Below, one piece after another: positions 11,558-22,936 of a stretch of DNA of 64,000 nt. The DNA is taken from NCBI GenBank assembly GCA_006176705.1, contig QRFJ01000747.1:248001-312000 (forward strand), in the 5' to 3' direction. A program made the translations under genes and the position numbers. How positions within the stretch are numbered: position 1 is the stretch's first letter; each line of letters begins with the position of its first letter. Under the pieces are notes generated by a model. The model was given only the letters and a program-made list of their open reading frames with translations. It was not told the origin of the DNA and searched no databases. This DNA is from Cocos nucifera (Eukaryota; Streptophyta; Magnoliopsida; Arecales; Arecaceae).

Positions 11558-14129
11558 GTATGCCTCTAATAATTGCTTGTTTCTGCTATCAAGATATGCC
11601 ATACCTTGCCAAATTGGATGGTACAATGCATACCATACCAGTTTGGTAGTGGTAAGTGGTACAGGTGATGTATTAACACTCAGTACATAGAACCGGTCTT
11701 GTACCAATATAGTAACAGGATGCATTGATAGGGAGCTCGGTACCGAGACGGCATACCTTGCCTGCTATTCTTGTCTAGCTACTTAATCAAGCTTGATTAT
11801 CACAAGATTGATGTGCAGATTTATTTAAACTTGAAGTTGTTTTGCACATATTTCAAATACTTTTGCGTCTGGCACTCTATATGACTCGAATAGTATGCCA
11901 ATATGGCTCTGGCACAGCCTAATACATCCAGATATTTCTTGTAAGAATATATTTATTTATAATATTTTTTCTAGAAATTGGTATCTGATACAACAACGAC
12001 ATATTCTTGATATATCCTGGACATGTCTCCATTATTTTTTGGGTCTATTGAGCAATGGGTCGTGCCACGTTGGGCTAGTAATACCAAAATTTGTTATTGT
12101 CTAAACTAAATTTGACCTTGGTCATCATTGGTCCCTGAATGAAATAGAGCAAGCCTAAAGAAGAAAAGGGAAGGAATACCTAGAACTATTGAAATTGTAA
12201 TAAACTAGACTGGAATAATTGCTTTTTATATGTAATATCGTTAGATATGCAGAAGAAATCTCATACATTAATTGTCATTTTCCTGCCCTATTTGTATATT
12301 ATTTCTTCAAAATTTGTTGTGTTGGCAAGTTCTAATCATTTTATGTCAGTAGGCACATCCATGCTTCAAATCACAATGCCTTCTTTCTTTCAATCGGTTG
12401 TCTTCTCTCATTTCATTTTAGTGAATCATGATCATTTTTGGGACAATATCTGATGTTTGCTCTAGGAATTTTATTTCATTCCCAGTTTATGAAAAATTTG
12501 AACCACCAGATTCAGATCCTTCCATGACCAGCTTGACAAAAGCAGCCATGAATTCTCTTTGCATGGAAAAATGTCAATATCCTCAGGTCTTGGGGCTCAT
12601 GAGACAACTCACTTTGCTGTGGTTGGGATAAAGGTTATTTTTCTGATAGACAAGTTTTAGAATTCTCCTGGGGGAGACTTAGGGTCAGTTGCAGCATCTA
12701 TTTAAAGACAGATGAGTAGGGCTGAGAACGAGAACCACATACAGACTGCAGGAAATCAGATCAGAGATGGCACATAATTGAGCCAGTGTGTTATGATGCT
12801 AACCTGACTTTAGAAAACCATAAATGTTTTCATGCATATATCTTAAGACTTTATTATTTTATATCTTAAATTTTTGCTGAAGGAGTGCATGATAGATCAC
12901 ATGTAGTGCGCATTTGAGAATTTGGAAATTACAGAAGGCAGGTAAAACCTGGAACAATGGATGAATATTAAGCCACTTCTAATAATGATAATTAGAATTT
13001 TTTTTGATCTCGTACTCTATAATATAATTCAACTAGAACTCAACACGTGAATGCATGTGATTAGTTAAAATGAAAGAGCACCCGATGGATGGTTTTGAGT
13101 CCATTACTCAATAATTATTATTGACTGGGAATGAGTGCTGATTCTGTATATTGTATTGCCAAGAGGACGATAATGATACAAACCAAGTTCTTGGGCATGA
13201 TGACAACCTTGCATCAACTTTGAATAGCCTCAATTCCATGCTCATGATACAAACCAAGTTCTTTTTACTTCGCTCAGCCATTTGGTTGTTTGAGCACTTT
13301 GAATCTTCTGATTTCCTTCTTATTTGAACCACATAATAACTCCATTAAATAGGTAAAACTCATGATTCTTTCAAGCTGAACTAGTTGTTACTCCAATTCT
13401 AGGTTTTTCTGCATTCAGATGCTACACTAGGTAGAATTGCATAATATACAAAGGAGACTTATCATCATAATAGTGTCTTAACATTTGGATTTATCATGTT
13501 GTAGATTTATTAAAAAAAAAATGTTGGCTCTGTTGTTTACAGTTGAACCAAATAGGTCAGTTGCACGCACATACAAAATCTTTAATAATATTTTGTATTG
13601 GGCTCAACTAGTAGGAGTGTGTGAAAATCTTGATTTTATAAGACTGAATTGTTTATTTTGGGTTGCAAAAGCCTGAGTTGCTCATTTAACTTTTGAAGTG
13701 CAGTATTTAGTGAGAAAAGAATTACACATTCAAAAAAGATATTTTGATTGCATGAGTGACCCTTATCTGGTTATGACTTGACATTGAAAATAGGTTTCTT
13801 TTGATTGATCAGCATGATAAAATGACTTTAAATACCTTCCCTCAAGCGACATTCATCAAGCCCATAACATCTATACTCTCCATTCCTAGAATAATATTAA
13901 ATTCTCTAGCAAAACAGCCCTTTTTCTTAATTAAGACCCTTTTATGCATTCTCATCTCATTTTCAAATCAAACCACATAGCTGGTCGTTAGGATCATCTT
14001 GACAATTAAATGTTGATCTCTCATATATTCCTTTGACCAAATTTTCCATCATCATGCCCCATTCCTGATCAATCTTGTTCTTTCATGAGCATCTTAAAGC
14101 CTTTTCATTTCCTTCCAATGCTACATTTC
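11558..14129. other. Intergenic region, no gene recognised
   Basis: AT-rich DNA after the kinase fragment. Around 11590-11760 there is a patch of GGTAC-, CCATACC- and GGCATACC-type words like those at 14138-14170 and 36340-36500, probably a small non-autonomous transposon family. A 67-codon frame at 12428-12631 reads ...PDSDPSMTSLTKAAMNSLC...; I do not recognise it and treat it as chance. Confidence 0.5.
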
Positions 14130-14137
14130 AAGGTTGG

Positions 14138-14830
14138 CTGTGTCGGTACCAAGGCCCATACCGTTTGGCTAGTAGCACGTTTGATACACCCCATGCCATT
14201 CCATGCTGGGCCTGAACCAATATAGCAAAGAGAGCAGGAGAGAAGGAGAAATGAAGAGAGAAAAAGAGAGAGACAGGGGAGGGAAGGAGAGGGTGGGGAT
14301 GCTGGCGGTGGCTGCTGGAGGGTTGTGGAGGCATTAGATGATTGGAGGAGTGGGAGAGAGGGGGAACTAGGGAGAGGAAAAGAAAAAGAGAGAGGAGGGG
14401 GGGGAGGGAAGGAGAGGGAGAGGGCAAGGAGGTTGGTGGTGGTTGCTGGAGGGCGGTGGAGACCCCTAGATGACTAGAGAAGTGGCTCCATCTTCCTTTG
14501 GATTGAAATAGGGGCAAGTCGCCCCACTTTCAAGCTCACTTCTATTTCAATTTGAGGAGGGTGGAGCCACTCCTTTGATCATCTAGGGGCCTCCATGGCC
14601 CTCCGTCAGTCACTGCTGGGCTCTCCACCTTCTCTCTCTCTCCATAAGATAGTAGAGCTCTGATAACCCTCCGATGGTCTTACTGGCCGTTCCCACTCCT
14701 TCCCTTCTTTCTCTTCTCTCTCTCTTCCTCTCTTTCCTTTTTCCTCTCTCTATCCTCGCCAATGTCTTGTTCGAATGCCTAAACTATTCAGTTAGCTCTT
14801 GGTACAGTTTAGTATGTCCCAAATCAGATG
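14138..14830. repeat. Foldback element with GA-rich and CT-rich arms (copy 1)
   Basis: The left arm is rich in GAGAGGGAGAGGG-like runs and the right arm in CTTCTCTCTCTCTC-like runs. They are mirror complements around ~14525: CCCCTAGATGACTAGAGAAG (near 14463) pairs with CTCCTTTGATCATCTAGGGG (near 14570), and GATTGAAATAGGGGCAAG faces CTTCTATTTCAATTTGAGG. No transposase is encoded. A 129-codon frame on the - strand is only the low-complexity arm read as protein. A CACTA-type end begins directly at the right edge. Confidence 0.6.
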
Positions 14831-15240
14831 CACTACTACAAAAATGATCTATGATAGTGATTTTCAAAACCACTGCCATAGAACCTACGATAGTAATTTT
14901 CGTTAACCGCTGCTATAGGTCGGACCTATGACAGCGGTTATTGTAACTACTGCTATAGGTCCGACATATAGTAGCAGTTAATGAAAACCACTATTGTAGG
15001 TCGGATCTATAGCAGCAGTTACAAAAAATCACTGTCATAGATCGACTGATAATTGCGGTTCATTGTAACTGCTGCTATAGGTCGGACCTATAGCAACATT
15101 AGTAAAACCGCTACCATAAGTCGAATCTATAGCAGCAGTTAGTAGAAATCACTGCCATAAGTCAGATCTATAGCAGTGATTAGTAGGAACTGCTGCTATA
15201 AGCTTATTTATGGTAGCGATTAATTATAACAGCTACCATA
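14831..15240 (+). mobile_element. CACTA-type transposon end with palindromic subterminal repeats
   Basis: CACTACTACAAAAA at 14831 matches the terminal inverted repeat of plant CACTA (En/Spm) DNA transposons. It is followed by about eight imperfect palindromes at a spacing of roughly 40-50 bp, of the form GCTGCTATAGGTCGGACCTATAGCAGC with changes, to ~15240. In CACTA elements subterminal repeats of this kind are transposase-binding sites. No matching TTTTTGTAGTAGTG end was found within the next ~2 kb, and no transposase is visible, so this is one terminus or a one-ended fragment. Confidence 0.65.
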
Positions 15241-15295
15241 TATATATATATTTTAAATATGATATAATTTTAAAATTTAATATCCATCTTCATCA

Positions 15296-16150
15296 TTCAT
15301 TATCTAAATAATTATCATTAGAGTATCGTCGCAAATGATCACCTCGATCCGATGGCCCTAGCTTCGTCGATCAAAAAAATTTGATTTCAACGATCATGAA
15401 TGATGATGTGATGATCTGATAGATGAAGACCTTCGATGGATCCAAAAACCTGCAATGATGATCTCGATGATATTTATAGTGTACTATCAAAGTTTCACTT
15501 CAATTGAATATCGTTATCTTGATCAATTTAGTATTGATTAGTTTCGACCGTTAAATGATAAATGAGTGATCAAAGGACCAAACGATGTTCGATTATAAGA
15601 TAATTATTTTTATAAATAATTTTGGCTACTACTTTAATCATTTTTTATGATGGTGATTAAAAAATTCAACTCGTGAGATAAAGAATGATCTAAAACTATA
15701 TATCTCCTGATAACCATTCTGAAATTTCACTATTGTTATGCTCGTGCTTTTGCAATATCTGCTTAACATGAATAGTTTATATAAAAATAATTTAAATTTT
15801 ACTCTCATCACCATATAAAATATTTAAAATTATAATAAAAAATTATCTCATAATTGGATGTCGTTTAATTCTTTGATTGCTTGTTTCTAATTTAACGGTC
15901 AAAATTATTTCGTACTAAATTGACTATGCCAATGATATTCAATTGAAGTAAAACTTTGATAGTCTGCTACAAACATCATTAAGATCATCATTGTAGATTT
16001 TTGAATCCATCGAAGATCTTCATCTATCAGATCATCACATCATCGTTTGTGATCGTCAAAATTAAATTTTTCTAATTGATGAAACTAGGGCCATCGAATC
16101 AAGACAATCTTTTGCGATGATACTCTAATGATAATTATTTAGATAATGAA
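15296..16150. repeat. Long inverted repeat (arms ~325 bp, spacer ~200 bp)
   Basis: Left arm 15296-15620, right arm about 15821-16150. The outer ends, TTCATTATCTAAATAATTAT reading inward on each strand, are identical for more than 30 bases; similarity continues through GTGATGATCTGATAGATGAA and TCAAAGTTT.ACTTCAATTGA to GGTCAAA/GACCGTTAAAT. Transcription would give a long hairpin RNA. It follows the CACTA-type end and may be the interior of the same element. Confidence 0.8.
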
Positions 16151-16690
16151 CAATGAAGGAGAGGGTGGGGATGCTGGTGGTGGCTGCTGGAGGGTTGTGG
16201 TGGCCCTAGATGATTCGAGGAGTGGGGGAGAGGAGCAACTGAAGAGAGAAAAAGAAAAAGAGAGAGGAAAGAGGGAGGAAAGGAGAGGGAGAGGGCAAGG
16301 AGGTTGGTGCTGGCTACTGGAGGGTGGTGGAGACCCCTAGATAACTAGAGAAGTGGCTCCATCTTTCTTTGGATTGAAATAGGGGCAAGTCGCTCCTCTT
16401 TCAAGCTTACCTCTGTTTCAATCTGAAGAGGGTGGAGCCACTCCTTCGATCATCTAGGGGCCTTCGTAGCCCTCCGACGGCCATTGCTGGGCTCTCCACC
16501 TTCTCTCTCTCTCTCCATAAGAGAGTGGAACTCTGATAACCCTCCGATGGCATTATTGGCCTTTCCCTCTCCTTCCCTTCCCTTCTCTTCTCTCTCTCTC
16601 TCTTCTCCTATTTCCTTTTTCCTCTCTCTGTCCTTGCCAATGTCTCATTTGAATGCCTAAACTCTTCAGTTAGCCCTTGGTATGGTTTGG
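16151..16690. repeat. Foldback element with GA-rich and CT-rich arms (copy 2)
   Basis: Closely matches 14277-14830: GAGAGGGTGGGGATGCTGG, then GACCCCTAGAT.ACTAGAGAAG, GGATTGAAATAGGGGCAAG, a CT-rich right arm and CTCTTCAGTTAGCCCTTGGTA. The far left end seen in copy 1 is missing; the copy starts directly at the edge of the long inverted repeat. Copies 1 and 2 therefore flank the CACTA-like end plus hairpin. Confidence 0.65.
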
Positions 16691-17193
16691 TACACCCTAA
16701 ATTGGATGGTTCGGGATGGTTCGGCCATCCATGTTGCATTTATTGGCCTATATGTTTGCTTTTAAATCTATTATGCTTTTATTTGATTTCAAAGGAAAGA
16801 AGAATGATTACCAAAAAAGAAAACAAAAGAGAAAAAGAAAGTAAAGAAGAAAGGTTTCACTTATCCAGTGATGACTTCCACTCTTTCTTAGTGAAGGCTT
16901 CTCTTCCATCATAATTACCACCATAGGTCAAAATCCGAGCATTCTTTACATGTCCAGTTCACATTCCTCATTTGTGTTTACATTTCTGGTTGACATTCAG
17001 GAGCTTGATTACATCACTGTAATTTTCTTTCTTACTATTATTAATCATATATTCAGTGACTTTTGATAATAGCATTCATGTCCATTTTGGAACTAACGAG
17101 TTAGTAGCTAGGTTTATCGTGCTTCTCAAATTGCAACATTACACTTGTTTCTGTTTCATGTCAAGATATGCAAGTAAAGGTTGTTGTTAAGCC
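16691..17193. other. Intergenic, nothing recognised
   Basis: AT-rich sequence between the second foldback copy and the solo LTR. The bases just before 17194 and after 19575 would join to an open frame reading VVVKPPWVHSDYGTEMLL across the pre-insertion site. I cannot assign this to a family. Confidence 0.4.
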
Positions 17194-19570
17194 TGTAGGG
17201 TTTGGTGTACAGGGCAGAAGCATGGATTTCAAAATATAATTATGAAATCATAAAAATCAAATCCAAACCCTAGGATCACCTTATTAGAATTTAAATCGTA
17301 CAATATGCATTTATGACATATAAGAGGGTATTGGAACATACCTCAATCGCTAAATCCTAATTTTGACTCTGATCGCTTACAGCAGTCCGTCAGAGTTTTC
17401 ACCAGGTGTCCACATATTCACCCTCCAATATTGATCCACACGGAGACTTTCTTTGCCTTTAATGTCACCCTCCTAGCCTTTTCTTGCCTTTCTTTCTTTT
17501 TTCTTGTCTTCTTAATTTTTTTTCCTAGTCTCTTTGTCTTAAGAAAGACTTCTTGTCCTTATTAGAACCTTATCTAGACAAGAGAAAGGAAGAAAAAAAT
17601 TGGATAATAAGAAACTCTTGTAAGAAAGGAGAAATTTTTGATGCTTTGGACTCTCGGTGCGCACCCCTATTTATAATGTACGCAGTGGTGCCATCTTAAT
17701 TTCTCATGCCCTTCCCACATCGACATCTCATGCCTCATCATCATATCTCATGTCCATCTAAATTTTGTGCCATTTAAAATTACGTAGACTTAGTCCAAGA
17801 GGTGCCTTAAAGCTGAACGACTCTTCGGACTAATTCTACGTAGTTTTATGAAGAGTTGCAATAATTCATTCAAGTGGTGCCATTAATTTCCACCATTTGA
17901 TCAGAGATGTAGGCCATCCAATGGTCTAAAAGTGGGACACCATTCATGAGGGGAGGCATGGAGATAAGAGTGGAAAAGTCAAAGCCTCATGGGTTTTGAC
18001 TTGGTCCAAGGGGCGCCAAGGTAGAGTGGGCAACAAAGAGTCCTTATCCCATTTTTCAGATAGATTATGAAGGAGTTCAAGAAGCAGAAGGACTCTCCTC
18101 TACGCCTCCTCAGATCTAAAAATTACGTAATAATTTTTACATAAAACAAAAGGTGGAAAAGTCAAAGAAAGTTGGCACTAACCATTTATGCACCAAGAAG
18201 TTCCTAGCGCATAAAATACTTTCCCACGTGCAAGAGAGAGAGTCTCTAGCATGTGGGACTTAGGTAAGTGGTGCCCAAAATTAGGTTAATAAATCTAGGC
18301 TTCACCCAATTCAAGACCAAATCTGATTTTACTCAAATTGGATCAAAATTAGCCTAAATCGGAACCCAATTTGAATCCGATTCGAATCTAGGTGCTAGGA
18401 TTTGCAACATGTGCTAGCATGTTCAACTTGCAAACATGGTCTAATCCGATTAGATTCTTGATCAATTCTCTTTGTGTGTGATCCATTGGATTCTACATCT
18501 TGCCAGTAGTGGATCCAGATGCGATTTGACCTAATTTGGTTATAACTCAATCAAACCAATTTAGGTCGAAACTAGCTAACCCAATTTGATCAATTAAAAT
18601 ACTTTCTAATTAATGATCAAATTAAATTTTTTAATTCGATCAAACCCACAAGGCAAAATTAACGTCTAGCAAAGTATCATATCTATCCAAAAGATATGAA
18701 ATTTTGATAAAAGTACCAAAAATATCATTTAGTGAAAAGTTACCGTGCAATAGGATCCTTCGATCACCTTGCATCCCGAATATGACTCTAGGTATTAAAA
18801 TACGTCAAATCCAATATCATATTCATATTTTTCTCAATCTTATGATGATGATTCGATTAATGAATATTAAAATTATTTCTAATTTTCATCATGCTTTGAT
18901 CAAAGACTTCTTAAATCATCATTTGATTGAAGTAGGTAGAATGCGATCGCCTCTTACTAGGAGTGATCAATTTCATGTTGACCTACTGACAACCTTCATA
19001 TATAATCACCATATCCAGATCACCCTGTACATGACTGAGTCATGAATGAGCATGAACCAAAATATGGATTCATATATATAAGGTTCTATGGTAGTCTCAA
19101 ATCAAAGGACTACATGCATAACTCCCACTACGAGAACTATCTATTGAAATGTAGATAAGACTCTATTAGATGTTCTCGACTTGGATCAATTGAGTGAACT
19201 CATTCTCTAATAAGCACCCACATCCTTGTATTAGTATCGCACACAAGTGATTGTGAGATAAATCAACCTCTCCATTGAGCATATATAGGATGTACCAGTC
19301 TTACCGAAAACATTAATCTCCAACTCAATATTCTTTCGATCAGAAATATTTAAGATTTTAGGTTTCACTGGTATGATCTCATCATAACCCTAAAACCATA
19401 GCCCTAATTTATGAGGTTCATCATAATTTTAAATAAATAATTAAGATGCAGCATATGATGAAATAAATATCTTTATTTATTTAAAAAAATATTATTACAT
19501 GAGTTTGAAAGATAAAAAATAGCCCATCAAAAAAATATATTTCGATTGGCTAAAGGGCATATTCCTTTCA
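17194..19570 (-). mobile_element. Solo LTR of the 4769 family, AAGCC target-site duplication
   Basis: On the - strand it reads TGAAAGGAATATGCCC...CCAAACCCTACA, the same LTR as 4769-7597 without the 356-bp duplication. AAGCC occurs at 17189-17193 and again at 19571-19575, a perfect 5-bp duplication. No interior sequence is attached, so it is a solo LTR left by recombination between the two LTRs of a former full element. The 2377-bp length gives the family's basal LTR size. Confidence 0.9.
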
Positions 19571-19837
19571 AAGCCTCCATGGGTACACTCTGATTATGGC
19601 ACTGAGATGCTGTTGGCTTGTTATCTAAAATATCATTTTAGTTTTTAGATTAATTAGACCATGGATGGCTAGTGATAACTGTATGGATTTCTCACATGTA
19701 TTGATTGGCTATTTTTTCTCCTTTGTTTGTGAGTCATTATTATATGAAAAAACTAAATGGGGTCTCCGGTTTGTTTTACAGTAAGCATGGTGTTGGATAT
19801 TGTTTGCTTATTTGTTAGGGCCAATGCTAAAAGTAAG
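19571..19837. other. Short unassigned region
   Basis: Host-like sequence between the solo LTR and the next retroelement copy. I see no gene or repeat signal that I can name. Confidence 0.4.
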
Positions 19838-22643
19838 TGATTGATCTCACAATCACTACGGTTATAACTAAATTATGTATACACATCCTATGTATACTCA
19901 ATGGTTTTAGGATTAGCTATTTTTGACCTAAATCAGTTTGGTTGAGTTATAACTAAATTAGGTCAAATCACATCCAGATCTACTACGGGCTAGATATGAA
20001 ATCCAATGGATCACACACACAAAAAAATTGATAAAGGATCTAATCAGAATTAGACCATATTTGTAAGTTGAATATGCTAGCACATGTTGCAAATCCTAGC
20101 ACCTAGATTCGAATCGAATTCCAATTTGGGCTAATTTTGATCCAAATTGAGTCAAATCAGATTTGATCTTGAATTGGGTGAAGCCTAGATTTATTAACCT
20201 AGTTTTGGGCATCACTTACCCGAGTCCCACATGCTAGAGACTCTCTCTCTATTTCATGTGGGAAAATATTTTATGCGCTAGGGATTTCTTAGCGCATAGT
20301 TTGTTGGCGCCAACCTCCTTTGACTTTTTCACCATTTATTTTACATAAGTTTTATTACGAAATATTAAAATCTAAGAAGAGGCACAGAAGAGTCCTTCTG
20401 TAGGTGAAATCTCTTCGTAGATACTCTGAAGTTTGGATAAAGTAAGGAGGACTCCTTGCCGCCCACTCTACCTTGGCGCCCCTTGGGGCAAGTCAAAACC
20501 CATGAGGCTATGACTTTTCCACTCTTATCTCCACGCCTCCCCTCATATGTGGCATCCCCATTAAGGGCCATTAGATGGCCATCTAATCTGATCCAAGCCT
20601 TTGAATTATGGTGCCATATACTTATGCATCGTGACACTTCATAGAAAAACAACGTAAAATTAGTCCAAAGAGTCCTACTTTAAGACACCTCTTGGACTGA
20701 GTCTACGTAATTTTAAATGATGCAAAATTTAGATGGGTGTGAGATATGATGATGGGGCATGAGATGTTGATGTGGAAATGGTGTGAGAAATTAAGATGGT
20801 TCCCCCACGTACATTATAAATAGGGGTGTGCACCAAGAGTCCAAAGCATCAAAAACTCTTCCCTTCTTTCTTACAATAGGTTCTCTTGTCCAATTTTCTT
20901 TATTTCCTTTCTCTTATCGAGATAAGGTCCTAATTTAAGGATAAGAAGTCTTCCAATAAGATAAAGAGATTAGGAATAAAAATTAAGGATATAAGGAACG
21001 AGAAAGGAAGGGAAGGAAAGGCTAGAAGGTTGACATTAAAGGCTAAGGAAGGTTATGCCCAAATAATTTTAAATGATGCAAAATTTAGATGGGCGTGAGA
21101 TATGATGATGGGGCATGAGATGTTGATATGGAAATAGTGTGAGAAATTAAGATGGTTCCCCTATGTACATTATAAATAGGGGTGCGCACCAAGAGTCCAA
21201 AGCATCAAAAACTTTTCCCTTCTTTCTTACAATAGGTTCTCATGTCCAATTTTCTTTATTTCCTTTCTCTTGTCTAGATAAGGTCCTAATTTAAGGATAA
21301 AAAGTCTTCCAATAAGATATAGAGATTAGAAATAAAAATTAAGGAGACAAGGAACGAAAAAGGAAGGGAAGAAAAGGCTAGGAGGGTGACATTAAAGACT
21401 AAGAAAGGTTATGCCCAAATAATTAAAGTTCTTTTCACAAGAATTTTAATTAAATTAACCAGAGGTGCTGGTATTCTGATCAAATTTTCGTATGGATCAA
21501 TATTGGAGGATGAACACGTGAGCATCTAGTAAAAATTCTGACGGACTGCTGCCGATGATTAGAGTCAAAATTAGGATTTAGCGAGTGAGGTATATTCCAA
21601 TACCCTCTTATATATCATAAATGCATATTATATGATTTAAATTCTATTAAGATGGTCCTTGGATTTAGATTTAATTTTTTATGATTTCATAATTATGCTT
21701 TGAAATCCATGCTTTCGCCTTGTATACCAAACCCAACAGTGGTATCAGAGCAAGCCTTATTAGGTTAAATCATATCTTGCTATGTTTATATAATAATGGC
21801 ATAATTGTAAATATGATATGATCATATTTAATTTGTTTAGCATGTTATTAATATGATGTGATTATATTTTTTTTAATCATAATTGGATTATGATGTATGT
21901 ATCATTCTGTAAGGTTGTCCTGACATAGTGGCATATATTGACTATGTAATGATAGTTGTTCTAGAATAATTATACATGTTATTATGTTTGTTATATATCA
22001 TGGTTGATATATATTCATGTGTTCAATATGATTTTAAATTAAAATATGCAAGATACCATGTAAAGCCATCTATAAAAAAATTATATTAAGTTGTAGTGTA
22101 ATTAACCGATAGCAAAATCAGTCTGGATGCCTAATGATCAATCAGTGTCTAGAAAAGTGGTTCATAATTGGTAAAGAGAACGTGGTTTTTAATTGATTCC
22201 ATTATCTGACTTGACCAATTTATTGATGTCTAAGAAAAGCAATGGGGGGACCCCACTCTCTCCTACTTATCTGGCTGATAAGATTAATTTAATTCTAGAT
22301 TGGGATGCTTAGAGTTATATTCACTATATTAAGGCCTTTCTTCATGCTAGGTCATTATTATGTCATGAATCATATTAGATTTATTATATAACCACAAGAC
22401 CTATTATGGAGACTGATGTAATATTAATCTGGTGCATTTAGATGCTTACAGCATTTTGGATATACTGCTTTGTTATGCAACCACAAGAGCAGTTATATTC
22501 CATTTTGACTATATAGAAATGAAGGGTCTTTCTTAACTAAAATATTATGGTTTGTTTGCAAACATAAGGCTATTAATGTTATAGAGGCCAGAGTTATAAT
22601 GAGGATTGCATAAGATGCAATTGGAAAGAGTTTCCTACCTTTA
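19838..22643 (+). mobile_element. Partial, rearranged copy of the 4769 retroelement
   Basis: After a scrambled start (short LTR pieces at ~19838-19905), sequence equivalent to 5770-7597 of the LTR runs to 21738 (CCAAACCCAACA), followed by TGGTATCAGAGC at 21740-21751 and interior equivalent to ~8063-8795. It shares the 356-bp tandem duplication (units start at 20709 and 21065) but lacks the 309-bp one. At ~22643 it passes directly into F-box downstream sequence with CTTTAG at the join, an arrangement not created by retrotransposition. Confidence 0.8.
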
Positions 22644-22936
22644 GCTATTTTGTTCTCTCAAATTTTTGTTATAGATACATCATGTGTTTCTCTTTCGTAT
22701 TCATGCTTGTGATATACACTGTTGATCTTCTGTGACAGTAACTATATTGTGGATCTTGCACACATGTGCAGTACAGGGGACCATCTACTTAACAAAGTGA
22801 CGATGTTAGCATATTATTTGTAGCATAATAGATGGGTAATCAAAATTATTTCAGGTTGAATCATATAGATTTAAAATTAATATAATTCTTAAACTTTTAG
22901 GGCTATAGTTACTGCCAAATATATCAGTTTCAAAAC
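22644..22936. repeat. Duplicate of F-box downstream DNA, part 1
   Basis: Matches ~4047-4268 after the F-box stop: TTTTGTTCTCTCAAA, GGGGACCATCTACTT, GTAATCAAAATTA and TTCAGGTTGAATCATATAGA all recur. It carries ~90 extra bases (about 22665-22735) absent from the first copy. The F-box coding sequence itself is not present. It is interrupted at 22936 by a hAT-like insertion and resumes near 25051. Confidence 0.8.

Noticed and set aside
12428..12631. Possible further exon of the pyruvate dehydrogenase kinase pseudogene
   Set aside because: The translated residues do not resemble the G-box-containing C-terminal part of the kinase, and no matching splice phase was seen.
14128..14517. 129-codon Pro/Ser/Leu-rich frame on the - strand
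   Set aside because: It is the CT-rich arm of the foldback repeat; low complexity, no family signal, and the related second copy does not preserve it.
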